40,038 bases of DNA from Paenibacillaceae bacterium (GCA_015057715.1 SVDS01000030.1:1-40038); one strand, 5' to 3'. Positions 16,782-25,337 are shown, numbered from the stretch's first letter. The notes: generated by a model from the sequence alone, not told the origin. Translations and numbers: made by a program.

Positions 16782-19700
16782 TCCGTTTTCATTCCTTTCA
16801 ATGGTATCCTATTAAGTCTAGTCAACTTAATAATTTTTCCAAAGGTAAGTTTCTGCGGTTCACTCTGCCCATCTTCTACCCACAATTCCCAATCCATAGT
16901 ATAATCAAGAATATCCTTTTCGGTACTGTAATGAATACGCACTTCACCACCATCAGATGGTCTTGCGAGTAGATATATTTCTTTTCCATCTTTCTTAATT
17001 ACAAATATCGTGTTAATTGCAAATGTAGAATTAACTAATGGTTGTATATTTGAAAGATCATATTCCTCTCTCTTTTCTAGATATGCAAGAATTCTATTTT
17101 TTGACCTATCAAGTATAGACTTTACATATTCAAATGACTTTACTTTATGTTTTGATGGTCTTATAAATTGACTTGCAAACTCAGTGTTATTAAAAGCAGT
17201 TTCTAATGCCTCCTCCGAGTCAATTCCATACTGTAAGAGTATATCCTCTGTAACCTCAATTTTTTCATCAGCATCCGTTCTCTCTTCCACTTGACTTTTA
17301 CGGATGATTTCCTCTAGTTTTTCCGGACTTGAGATATCATATTTCTCCATGATATTATTAAATGTCTCAGCCTGCTTTATATTTAGAGCAATTTCTTCAT
17401 CATCATATAAATAATGTTTATTTCTATAAAGCTCTGGAAAAATATCTTTTGCCTTTTCCTCATGGTCACATAACCATATTAATAACTTTTTAAAATTGTT
17501 CCTTACCTCGATTTCTTTTGAGGTTCTATTTTTGTTTACATATTGTGTGATGACCTGAGATACATCACTATCCTTTTTCTGTCTGCTTTCTGGCAATTCC
17601 AAATAAATATTACTTATCAACAAGTCTGCTTTAATATCATATCCTGCGCTAACTGCTAAATCTTTTAATGTTTCATCCATCTCTGAATCAAGGAAGATAT
17701 CATCTTTTATCATGAATTTTCCATTCTGATTTGGAAGAATAGGCTTCGTTGATTTATTAAGAAGATTGTCATATTCTTGTTTTACTGCAAATTCAACAAA
17801 TTCTGTAAGTAATTCTATTGCATCATTATTCGTTATATCCATGTATTGAGCGAACTTATCAATATCTCCAAATTCACTAATTTTGTCTGCCACATTGGTC
17901 ATTGCATATTTTAAAGCATCTTGTAATAATTTTTCCGAAATCACAGATACCTCTCTCATTTTATTATCAGTCTTAAGTATATCATTTGCATATTTACAAA
18001 TTTTTTTCTGTACAGCAATATCTTCATAATCATTTTGATACATATAAAGCAACTGCAATAGAATATCCGTCTTTTGTTGCCTTGTAGCATCTTCCAGATT
18101 TCCTTCAATAAGTTTTAGAATCTGAACGTTATCATATTCTTTAAATTGAAACCAATCTCTGTTGTTTAAATTTAAACTAAGAAGCCAATTTCTACAGTCA
18201 TCACCTAGGATATTTAACATATCTTTATATTGTTCTAAAATTCCTTTATCAAAATGTAATTCTGTAATTCCAGAAAATATGTCACTCTGATTTGGTATTA
18301 CTTTAATATTGTTAGAAAATAAATATGTCTGCATGGTTTTACTTTCACTTATCAGATCATAATACTGGGATAACCATGTTGTCCATTCAACTTTAAGTAA
18401 ATTTTTCTGTAAATTTTCTACATCTCCATATTCTTGCACTTGCTTTGTCAATGTTCTGAAATTATATCTATTGCAATCATGCCATAACGATTGATACCAG
18501 TTGTTAATATCCTCCTTACATGGAATATACTCTGGTATTAAATCATATAGCAAATTCCATAATTTTTCTCGCGTTACTTCATCTCGATCTGAGATAATAA
18601 ATACCTGCTCATTATCAAAACAATCATACAATTCCATCATTGAACTACTGCTCGTGCGTATAATCGGAGTATGAAGAATAATATTTTTGCATTTTTTTAC
18701 AATTTCCTCTTCCCACTCCCCATCGTACCATTTCTTTTTCACATATGGACTAATACATGTTATATTATAGATTCCATCCCATTCTTTATTTGCCACATAT
18801 TCTAATAATTTCTCATACAATTCGCATGCTTTCTCAATAATAATACGATTTTGCTCAATTTCATTGTCAATCTTTATCTTAGATTTGCACGTAAGGAAAA
18901 TACCATCTCTCGGCTCTGTCGGATTAAAATCACTTGAACATACTAGAACTGGGAAAGGAAAATCTTCTGTACCGATCAATGGGAAATCGCAAAAAAGTTT
19001 TGATTGTTCTTTTGCAAATGGTAAAATTTTCATCTTATCTTCATGGCGCTCCAAGGCAATTGATATTGTGGTACTGTCCTCCGTCTGATTCAAAACAAAA
19101 ATACTCTTTTTATCATTTTCGGTTTCATAAATAATTTCATGAATAAATGCATTTTCCAACTCACATTTATATTTTTTGTTATATCTATAGGTCTCTCCTG
19201 TAGTAGTGAGTGTAATTTCTTCTATATCTCTTAACATGGATAAAACATATGGTGCTGATACCCTTAAGTTTTCTATTCCCTGTTGCGCCACTTCAATTCC
19301 ACTCTCATCCAGTTCATACTCAAAAATAGTATTATACCCATCAATCTCCAACTCATCATCAAATATTGATTGACATTCATGTAGTTGTTCCACTGATTTT
19401 TCCAATGCTGTAATAACTTCATTTCTCTCATGACCAGTTCTGTCCAAAGTAATACAAAACTTTGAGTATTTGTCCTCTTCAATTTCCAAAATCCCAGAAA
19501 TATTAACGATTTCAGATAACAAATGTGTTGTAATAAAGCCTGTCCCGAACTTTCCACTTTTTCTTCCATTTTCATCATTTCTGTCCTTAGAAGATGATTG
19601 ATTAATGAGAGACATCACATTTGTCATAGAAAAAGCTTTACCATTATGCCTAAATAATACACTTCTATTTTCTTCATTGAAGTCAATTTTGATTTTCACT

Positions 19701-19885
19701 TTACCTGTATCACCACATACATCCTTTGCATTTTGGCACAATTCCCATATCCATCGTTTAGCACTATTTTCATTATTACTATAACGAAGTTTCTGTAGTA
19801 ATTGGACAATACGATTGGCTGCACCTGCTCTTAATGTATTATTATCCGCTTCCTCTATACTTCTTTGTAATAGTTCTCTGTTCAT
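16772..19885 (-). CDS. Large sacsin/Hsp90-type GHKL ATPase
   Basis: A 1037-residue protein. The N-terminal ATP-binding fold shows the GHKL motifs: N box 'WIWELCQNAKDVC' (about 44-56), G1 'FRHNGKAFSMTNVMSLINQS' and G2 'GKFGTGFITTHLLSE'. This fits sacsin-like HATPase_c domains found in bacterial conflict systems. The remaining 700 or so residues are helical and acidic and match nothing I can name; the last part ('LLARPSDGGEVRIHYSTEKD') looks like a small beta domain. The start is the ATG at 19885, with GGGAGG just upstream, in place of the in-frame ATG at 19897 inside that site. It lies between an XRE regulator and a TIR gene in one operon. Role inferred: sensor or regulator of the TIR effector. 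Confidence 0.78.
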   Translation of the reverse strand: MNRELLQRSIEEADNNTLRAGAANRIVQLLQKLRYSNNENSAKRWIWELCQNAKDVCGDTGKVKIKIDFNEENRSVLFRHNGKAFSMTNVMSLINQSSSKDRNDENGRKSGKFGTGFITTHLLSEIVNISGILEIEEDKYSKFCITLDRTGHERNEVITALEKSVEQLHECQSIFDDELEIDGYNTIFEYELDESGIEVAQQGIENLRVSAPYVLSMLRDIEEITLTTTGETYRYNKKYKCELENAFIHEIIYETENDKKSIFVLNQTEDSTTISIALERHEDKMKILPFAKEQSKLFCDFPLIGTEDFPFPVLVCSSDFNPTEPRDGIFLTCKSKIKIDNEIEQNRIIIEKACELYEKLLEYVANKEWDGIYNITCISPYVKKKWYDGEWEEEIVKKCKNIILHTPIIRTSSSSMMELYDCFDNEQVFIISDRDEVTREKLWNLLYDLIPEYIPCKEDINNWYQSLWHDCNRYNFRTLTKQVQEYGDVENLQKNLLKVEWTTWLSQYYDLISESKTMQTYLFSNNIKVIPNQSDIFSGITELHFDKGILEQYKDMLNILGDDCRNWLLSLNLNNRDWFQFKEYDNVQILKLIEGNLEDATRQQKTDILLQLLYMYQNDYEDIAVQKKICKYANDILKTDNKMREVSVISEKLLQDALKYAMTNVADKISEFGDIDKFAQYMDITNNDAIELLTEFVEFAVKQEYDNLLNKSTKPILPNQNGKFMIKDDIFLDSEMDETLKDLAVSAGYDIKADLLISNIYLELPESRQKKDSDVSQVITQYVNKNRTSKEIEVRNNFKKLLIWLCDHEEKAKDIFPELYRNKHYLYDDEEIALNIKQAETFNNIMEKYDISSPEKLEEIIRKSQVEERTDADEKIEVTEDILLQYGIDSEEALETAFNNTEFASQFIRPSKHKVKSFEYVKSILDRSKNRILAYLEKREEYDLSNIQPLVNSTFAINTIFVIKKDGKEIYLLARPSDGGEVRIHYSTEKDILDYTMDWELWVEDGQSEPQKLTFGKIIKLTRLNRIPLKGMKTEWN

Positions 19886-19910
19886 CTGTCCTCCCATACG
19901 CCCATGCTCT

Positions 19911-19953
19911 CATGTAAAAACAAATCGAAGTAAACATTGAAATTGTTTACATG
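19911..19953. promoter_or_regulatory. Nested inverted repeats upstream of the GHKL ATPase gene
   Basis: CATGTAAA (19911-19918) pairs with TTTACATG (19946-19953), and GTAAAC (19930-19935) pairs with GTTTAC (19945-19950). These GTAAA half-sites lie between the XRE gene and the ATPase start and fit an operator for the adjacent XRE protein. No clear -35/-10 pair was found next to them. Confidence 0.45.
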
Positions 19954-20012
19954 AATTTTATTCTTCTGCTTCCCTTTAGAAAATAAATTTTGTAGTTATC
20001 ATAAGAAAATAT

Positions 20013-20252
20013 CTATCTATTTGTTGTTATTATATTTGTATCAACTATTTGGACAATATCATCAAATCCGCACCCTAATTCCAAACATATCCTTGCCAGT
20101 ATATCTAAAGATACCTGCTCATTGTTTGACATTTTTGTAAATGTACTTGGCGCAATTTGAGTTTTCTTCCTTAAATCAACCTTAGTCATGTCTCTTTCGA
20201 GCAATAATCTCCACAGCGGTTTGTAACTGATTTTTATTTGTTTTTCTGACAT
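20013..20252 (-). CDS. XRE/Cro-type transcriptional regulator
   Basis: A 79-residue helix-turn-helix protein ('MTKVDLRKKTQIAPSTFTKM', then 'VSLDILARICLELGCGFDDI'), close in form to the YozG/DUF739-like group of small Cro regulators. A GGAGGAAAATAA site precedes the ATG. It is the first gene of the operon with the GHKL ATPase and the AlbA-TIR protein, from which it is separated by 127 bp holding operator-like repeats. It probably represses the system, as small XRE proteins do for many defence and toxin loci. Confidence 0.85.
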   Translation of the reverse strand: MSEKQIKISYKPLWRLLLERDMTKVDLRKKTQIAPSTFTKMSNNEQVSLDILARICLELGCGFDDIVQIVDTNIITTNR

Positions 20253-20300
20253 TTATTTTCCTCCATGTTTTACAAAAAACATTAAAATCCACTAAATAAT

Positions 20301-20329
20301 ATTGTATCAAACTTATTTCGCAATTACAA
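20301..20329 (-). promoter_or_regulatory. Probable promoter of the XRE/GHKL/TIR operon
   Basis: TTGTAA (20324-20329) and TACAAT (20301-20306) are 17 bp apart on the minus strand, about 50 bp upstream of the XRE start codon. Both boxes deviate from consensus at one or two bases, so moderate strength is expected. Confidence 0.5.
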
Positions 20330-20438
20330 ATGCAATTTTGATTTCTCGAAACTATATTTTTACAATTTTCCATAGTCCTACTCTATGAATCTGTGATATA
20401 CTGTATTTATACATCTGCTTACGGGAGAGTTAAAAACT

Positions 20439-20612
20439 CTGCCGGGTAAAGTCAAATTAGCTGCCATAAAAATACTCACTACTTTATTAATTTGCATTAG
20501 CACTGTTTCATTCAGTGCGGAAAGAGAGTCTTATATGGTAAAAAATAATAATGTAACAACCCAAGCAACAGTTACTAAGATTAGCGCGGCGGCTAATCTT
20601 ACTTCCCCGTAA
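20439..20612 (+). CDS. Possible small secreted peptide (no standard start codon)
   Basis: A 57-codon frame with a textbook signal-peptide look: basic 'KVKLAAIK', hydrophobic 'ILTTLLICISTVSFSA' and then 'ERESY' and a short polar tail ending 'ANLTSP'. The only usable start is a CTG at 20439 preceded by GGGAGAG nine bases upstream; an ATG exists only after the hydrophobic core. Part of its 3' end forms a perfect 9-bp hairpin (20577-20600). It could be a peptide pheromone precursor or the remains of a longer secreted protein. Confidence 0.3.
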   Translation: MPGKVKLAAIKILTTLLICISTVSFSAERESYMVKNNNVTTQATVTKISAAANLTSP

Positions 20613-21000
20613 ACGGATGTGTTCTCTATCTTCTTTTATCCTGGTTTCGATAATACCAGCTTGGTTCGCTGTTTTTATTAATTGCTTCTTCTAACCTACA
20701 ATACTCTTCTGTTTCATCTGAAATATAGGTGTCATGTGAAAGTTGGCAAAAAAAGAAGACCGCCTGCTTTCACATCAAAGATGTTGAAAACAAGCGGTCT
20801 TTCGACTTTTTCTTATGAAGTTGTTGATGGTTTATTTTACTGAAATCATCCGATTTATGAACAATATATTTTTGTGTCCACTCATACCAGCTCTATAACT
20901 ACCGAGACTTTAACCTCATTGGAAATCTCTTTTTTTCTTCCAAAATTCGATTTCCCAGTGAACTTAAAAACCCTCGCAAAGTGCGTAAATTCAAGGATTT
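20613..21000. other. Intergenic region with an unplaced coding remnant
   Basis: Nearly 390 bp separate the small frame from the methyltransferase gene. On the minus strand, 20626-20745 reads as the end of a protein ('ISDETEEYCRLEEAINKNSE' then 'PSWYYRNQDKRR' and stop), with no start and no recognised family; it is probably the tail of a deleted gene at the island edge. A strong terminator lies at 20748-20799. Between 20800 and 21000 I see no gene. Confidence 0.4.
20748..20799 (-). terminator. Strong intrinsic terminator downstream of rlmD
   Basis: GACCGCCTGCTTTCACATC (20758-20776) pairs with GATGTTGAAAACAAGCGGTC (20780-20799) with few mismatches. On the minus strand a U-run follows (complement of 20748-20754). 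It closes the transcript of the methyltransferase gene and marks the right edge of the island. Confidence 0.8.
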
Positions 21001-22371
21001 CTATGAACTCACCCTTTGTAGACAACAGACGGTTTCCACATGCGTCGTCCAGGGAAACATATCACACCCTCTCACCCGGTTAAGCTCATACCCGCTCTCC
21101 GCCAGATACTTCAAATCCCTGGCCAGCGTCGCAGAGTCACAGCTCACATACACCACCCGCTTCGGTCCCATCTTCACAATGGTCTCCAGGCATTTTTCAT
21201 CGCAGCCTTTTCTTGGCGGGTCCACAACAATCACATCAGCGTAAACCTGATTCTTTTCAAACTGTTCCGGCAGTACCTCCTCCGCCTTCCCTACAAAAAA
21301 CTCTGCGTTCTCGAACCCATTTAACCTTGCATTCTCCCTTGCATCATCAATCGCCTGGGGAACAATTTCTACTCCATAGACCTTCTTCGCCTTCTGCGCA
21401 AGAAACAGGGATATCGTTCCAATTCCGCAATACAGATCCCATACCGTCTCACCTCCGGTAAGTCCCGCATACTCCAAAGCAGTTTCATATAGCTTCTTAG
21501 TCTGTACCGGATTAACCTGGTAAAAAGAAAGAGGGGAAATACGGTATTGAACGGAACCAATATAATCGGTAATATATCCAGGACCAAAAAGATTCTCCAC
21601 CTTATCACCCAGAATTACATTGGTCTGTTCCTTATTCACATTCAGAGATATACTTGTGATTCCAGGAATCTCAAGCAGGCTACTCACCAGCTCCTCACTG
21701 TGTGGCAGCTGATTCCCGTTAATCACCTGACACACCATCAGCTCACCTGTCTGAAATCCTTTTCGGATCAGCGTATGGCGGATCAGTCCCTTATGGGTGC
21801 TCTCATCATAAGGAGCCAGATGATACCGCTCCATGTGGGTCTTAATACGACCTAATACTTCCCGATTCTCTTCCACCCCTAGCAGACAGTCCTCGCACCC
21901 GATAATGGCATGAGTCCTTCCAGCGTAAAAGCCTGCCACAGGCCTCCCAGCCTTATCCAGCCCCCATGGGAACTGTGCTTTATTCCGATATCTCCATGGC
22001 TCGTCCATCCCCATAATAGGAAGCATGGGAACCTCTTTAAAGCCGCCGATCCGGGTAATATTGCCATAGATTTTGCGTTCCTTATAGCGAAGTTCCTCTT
22101 CGTAGCTCATGGACTGAAGCTGGCAGCCTCCGCACTGTTTCGCCACCGGGCACAAGGGGGTAATTCTGCTTTCTGACGGCTTGATAATCCGTTCTAAATG
22201 CGCAAAGCCATAATTTTTTTTCACCTTCATTGCTTTTGCTTCCACATGATCACCAATTACTGAATCCTTTATAAACCAGGTAAAGCCATCCGTTTTACCA
22301 ATTCCTTCTCCTGTCTCACTTAGATCCTCAATTATTACCTGGATCCTGTCATTTTTCTTCCACTCTGCCAT
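21001..22371 (-). CDS. rlmD: 23S rRNA (uracil-C5)-methyltransferase, RlmD/RlmCD type
   Basis: A 456-residue SAM-dependent methyltransferase. An N-terminal TRAM domain binds RNA. An iron-sulfur cysteine cluster follows ('CPVAKQCGGCQ', plus a later Cys in 'IIGCEDC'). The SAM site is 'VWDLYCGIGTISLFLA', and the catalytic cysteine is in 'VVYVSCDSATLARDL'. The start is the ATG at 22371 with GGAGG at 22377-22381, which is better than the upstream in-frame ATG at 22395. In Gram-positive bacteria this family (YefA/RlmCD) modifies U747 and/or U1939 of 23S rRNA; which site this one modifies is not visible. Confidence 0.9.
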   Translation of the reverse strand: MAEWKKNDRIQVIIEDLSETGEGIGKTDGFTWFIKDSVIGDHVEAKAMKVKKNYGFAHLERIIKPSESRITPLCPVAKQCGGCQLQSMSYEEELRYKERKIYGNITRIGGFKEVPMLPIMGMDEPWRYRNKAQFPWGLDKAGRPVAGFYAGRTHAIIGCEDCLLGVEENREVLGRIKTHMERYHLAPYDESTHKGLIRHTLIRKGFQTGELMVCQVINGNQLPHSEELVSSLLEIPGITSISLNVNKEQTNVILGDKVENLFGPGYITDYIGSVQYRISPLSFYQVNPVQTKKLYETALEYAGLTGGETVWDLYCGIGTISLFLAQKAKKVYGVEIVPQAIDDARENARLNGFENAEFFVGKAEEVLPEQFEKNQVYADVIVVDPPRKGCDEKCLETIVKMGPKRVVYVSCDSATLARDLKYLAESGYELNRVRGCDMFPWTTHVETVCCLQRVSS

Positions 22372-22433
22372 TTCGTCCTCCAATTGACTCCTCATTTGAA
22401 CTAATTGTATCCTGTTTTTTCTCAGGAATCAAG

Positions 22434-22494
22434 AAAAAAACAGGAGCCAAACAACTCCCGCAAGACAGGACGTCTTCCTTCGTTGTTCAGCTCC
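22434..22494 (-). terminator. Intrinsic terminator of the DEAD-box helicase gene
   Basis: GGAGCCAAACAAC (22443-22455) pairs with GTTGTTCAGCTCC (22482-22494), with an inner AAGAC/GTCTT stem. On the minus strand a U-run follows (complement of 22434-22440). It starts 7 bases after the stop codon at 22502. Confidence 0.8.
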
Positions 22495-22501
22495 CGAAAA
22501 T

Positions 22502-24190
22502 TTATTTGCCTTTTCCGTTGGCTTTTTCCATATGGATATTTTTACCTTTGATTTTAACATCTTTCATTGCAGTTAATACGGCGTCAGCGCTTTCTCTTGG
22601 AACTTCTACAAATGTATATTTGTCATACATGTCGATGCTTCCAACCATCTTGCCTGGCATACCGGATTCTCCAGCAATGGCACCAAGAATATCTCCTGGT
22701 TTAACATTCTGGTTCTTACCGATGTTAATGAATAAGCGGGCCATGTCATCTCTGGTAGAAGAATCATATCTTCCACCGTTTCCGCCGCGGCCGCCGCTGT
22801 TGCTATTGCTTCTGCCTCTGCCTCTGCTGTTTCCGCCTCCGAAGCCTTCCAGCTCGTCAAGGGAACGGGGCTCTCTGGTATCGATGATGTCTTCGTTTTC
22901 CTCACCCATCATCATACGTAAGAGGGCTGCTGCCAGATCAAGAGAGGTATAATCCTCTTCCAACAGCTTCTTCTCGATAATATTAACGGTCTTGCTTAAA
23001 TCTGTATCACCAATGGTTTCTGCAACGCCTTCCAGGATCTTGTCTACCTTAATTGCAGTTACATCGTTAAGTGATGGAATTGCCTGAGGTACGATCTTGG
23101 TCTTGCAGTAACGCTGAATGTCACGAAGCTTGTATACTTCCTTGCCAACCACGAAGCTGAATGCGATTCCTTCACGTCCGGCACGACCGGTACGGCCGAT
23201 ACGGTGTACATAGTATTCGTCATCCTGTGGAAGATCATAGTTAAATACCGCTTCTACGTCGTCTACATCGATTCCACGGGCTGCTACGTCAGTAGCCACA
23301 AGAATCTCTGTCTTACCGTTACGGAAGCTGTTCATGACACGGTCACGCTGGATCTGCTTTAAGTCTCCGTGAAGACCTTCTGCAAAATATCCTCTTCCCT
23401 GAAGAGACTGTACCAGCTCATCAACCTGCTTCTTGGTGTTACAGAAAACAACGGAAAGCTTTGGTGCATACATATCTAACAGACGGCACATTACTTCCAA
23501 TTTGCTCTTTGGTTTTACTTCATAGTAATACTGGGTTACTTTCGGGACTGTCAGTTCTTTCTTCACTACTTTAACATTTACCGGCTCCTGCTGGAACTTT
23601 CTTGCAATATCAAGAATTGCCGGAGGCATGGTAGCGGAGAACATAACGGTCTGACGCTCTTCGGGAAGCTGGCTTAAAATCGTTTCCATATCCTCTAAAA
23701 ATCCCATGTTCAGCATCTCATCTGCCTCATCCATAACAACTGTTTGGACAAAATCAAACTTAACGGTTTTCCGGCGCATATGATCCATAACACGTCCCGG
23801 AGTTCCGATGATGACCTGAGTACCGTCTTTTAAAGAACGGATCTGTTTCACAATGTCCTGGCCTCCGTAGATAGGGAGAACCTTCACACCATGCATATAT
23901 TTAGCAAGCCTGCGGATCTCATCTGCCACCTGAATAGCAAGCTCTCTGGTTGGACAGAGGGCCACCGCCTGAAGCTTTTTTACCTTAGGGTCAACTTTCT
24001 GTAACAGGGGAATACCAAAGGCAGCGGTCTTTCCAGTTCCTGTCTGGGCCTGACCAATGATATCTCTTCCCTCCAGCTGTACCGGTATTGCCTGGGTCTG
24101 GATCGGAGATGCCTCTTCAAATCCCATATCTGCTACTGCCCGCAGAATTCTTTCATCTAATTGTAACTCATCAAATCTAACTGTTTCCAT
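22502..24190 (-). CDS. DEAD-box ATP-dependent RNA helicase (CshA/DeaD-like)
   Basis: A 562-residue helicase with all core motifs: Q motif region, 'AQTGTGKTAAF', 'PTRELA', 'TPGRV', 'DEADEML', 'SATMP', 'ATDVAARGID' and 'HRIGRTGRAGREG'. A Gly/Arg/Ser-rich linker (about residues 445-470) leads to a C-terminal DbpA-type RNA-binding domain ('MARLFINIGKNQNVKPGDIL' to 'KIKGKNIHMEKA'). It unwinds RNA in ribosome assembly, mRNA decay or cold adaptation. It has a consensus promoter (24325-24353) and a leader of about 130 nt with a 10-bp hairpin, so post-transcriptional control is possible. Confidence 0.95.
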   Translation of the reverse strand: METVRFDELQLDERILRAVADMGFEEASPIQTQAIPVQLEGRDIIGQAQTGTGKTAAFGIPLLQKVDPKVKKLQAVALCPTRELAIQVADEIRRLAKYMHGVKVLPIYGGQDIVKQIRSLKDGTQVIIGTPGRVMDHMRRKTVKFDFVQTVVMDEADEMLNMGFLEDMETILSQLPEERQTVMFSATMPPAILDIARKFQQEPVNVKVVKKELTVPKVTQYYYEVKPKSKLEVMCRLLDMYAPKLSVVFCNTKKQVDELVQSLQGRGYFAEGLHGDLKQIQRDRVMNSFRNGKTEILVATDVAARGIDVDDVEAVFNYDLPQDDEYYVHRIGRTGRAGREGIAFSFVVGKEVYKLRDIQRYCKTKIVPQAIPSLNDVTAIKVDKILEGVAETIGDTDLSKTVNIIEKKLLEEDYTSLDLAAALLRMMMGEENEDIIDTREPRSLDELEGFGGGNSRGRGRSNSNSGGRGGNGGRYDSSTRDDMARLFINIGKNQNVKPGDILGAIAGESGMPGKMVGSIDMYDKYTFVEVPRESADAVLTAMKDVKIKGKNIHMEKANGKGK

Positions 24191-24266
24191 AAATGATTAA
24201 TTCCTTTCTCATTGCCAGCCGGGTTCTTATGTTGCCGACGGCCGCACAAACACACTATCGCAAACA

Positions 24267-24311
24267 AAACGAGAGGTATCAGGCACGTTTCAGACCTTCA
24301 TCCTCTCGTTT
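24267..24311 (-). promoter_or_regulatory. Hairpin in the 5' leader of the DEAD-box helicase mRNA
   Basis: AAACGAGAGG (24267-24276) pairs perfectly with CCTCTCGTTT (24302-24311), closing a 25-nt loop. It sits near the 5' end of the leader transcribed from 24325-24353. No T-run follows, so it is not a terminator; an mRNA stability or autoregulatory element is possible. Confidence 0.5.
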
Positions 24312-24324
24312 CACACGAAAGTAA

Positions 24325-24353
24325 AGTATAACAGGTTTTTTTTTTCATGTCAA
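24325..24353 (-). promoter_or_regulatory. Promoter of the DEAD-box helicase gene
   Basis: TTGACA (24348-24353) and TATACT (24325-24330) are spaced 17 bp, with an A-run of ten in the spacer on the minus strand. The match to consensus is nearly perfect, which implies strong expression. Confidence 0.8.
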
Positions 24354-24407
24354 GGGATTCATATTAATTTTTCTACTGTTGAATGGGAATTTTATTCCTG
24401 TTTCCTG

Positions 24408-25337
24408 TTATTTTTTTAACCACCCTTTTTTTGTAAAATACCATATTTCCAATCCAATCAAGAGGATGCTTAAAAGAATACAAAAAGGATATCCATAAGT
24501 CCAGTTAAGCTCCGGCATATTTTTAAAGTTCATGCCGTACCAGCCTGCTATGAGAGACAGGGGAGCGAAAACAGCGGTCACCATGGTCAGAAAGGATAAG
24601 GCATGGTTCTGCTTCATTTCCATTCTCACCTGATACATCTCCCGAATCTGCTGAGCGTATTCTCTCAGTTCTCTCCCGTATTCCGAAAGCCTTGCCATTC
24701 TACCGGCAAACAGGTGAAACAGTGCCCGTTCTTCATCCTTTAGCAGACCATTATAATTCTCCGTTAAAGTCTGACTCATATTCATCAGCTGGCCATAATA
24801 AGACGCCACCTTTGCAAGTTCCTTCCTGGCCTTTAAAATGATTCCCAGAACGTCTTCCTTATCCCTTCTGCCGCTCATGATTCTGTCTTCCATTTCCGTT
24901 AAGTATTCCTCATATTTCTGAAGATATTCAATGTCATCTCTGACCTGATATTCTAAAAACTCAAACAGGAGATGAGCCGGATACGTCTTCTCAAAAATCT
25001 GAGTTTTATCAATCTCCTTTAACATTCTATCAGCTTCCCCGCTGTCATCAATGAGGATCAGGCGGTTTTCATTCATATAATAACCAAATATCAGTGGACG
25101 TTTTAAAGGATTTTTTTTCACAGGTATTACCAGGGTACCTACCACACAGTCCTTTAACAAATCTGTTCTGCAGTACTGTCCCCGTTCCAGACTCCGGATT
25201 AGTATATGATCCTCGTAACGGGTATGATGTCCCTTTAAAAATTCTTCCCTGCTTAAAATATCAATCAGAACATCATCTTCCGATACCGTTTCTTCTCCCT
25301 TTACAGGAATCAGTCTTTTGTCCAATTTATATCTCAC
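24408..25337 (-). CDS. corA: CorA-like divalent-cation transporter
   Basis: A 309-residue membrane protein. A large cytoplasmic N-terminal part with a long acidic helix precedes two C-terminal membrane helices. The first helix ends in 'YGMNF', the GMN selectivity signature of the CorA family; the second ends near 'LIGLEIWYFTKKGW'. It forms pentameric Mg2+ (or Co2+/Zn2+) channels in the inner membrane. The start is a GTG at 25337 with AGGAGG upstream. Confidence 0.9.
   Translation of the reverse strand: MRYKLDKRLIPVKGEETVSEDDVLIDILSREEFLKGHHTRYEDHILIRSLERGQYCRTDLLKDCVVGTLVIPVKKNPLKRPLIFGYYMNENRLILIDDSGEADRMLKEIDKTQIFEKTYPAHLLFEFLEYQVRDDIEYLQKYEEYLTEMEDRIMSGRRDKEDVLGIILKARKELAKVASYYGQLMNMSQTLTENYNGLLKDEERALFHLFAGRMARLSEYGRELREYAQQIREMYQVRMEMKQNHALSFLTMVTAVFAPLSLIAGWYGMNFKNMPELNWTYGYPFCILLSILLIGLEIWYFTKKGWLKK

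Noticed and set aside
20182-20373. A 63-residue minus-strand frame overlapping the XRE gene start
   Set aside because: It covers the promoter and the start of the better-supported XRE gene and lacks a ribosome site.
20401-20460. Riboswitch-like sequence (AGAGTT...AACTCT hairpin with GCCGGGTAAAG)
   Set aside because: It does not fit the conserved core of any riboswitch class I can recall, and no metabolic gene lies directly downstream.
6736-20800. Integrative element with attachment sites spanning the island
   Set aside because: No integrase, tRNA end or matching flanking repeats were visible, so mobility is not supported beyond the AT-rich composition.
22606-22905. A 99-residue alternative minus-strand frame inside the DEAD-box gene
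   Set aside because: It is the Gly/Arg linker region read out of frame, within a strongly supported gene.
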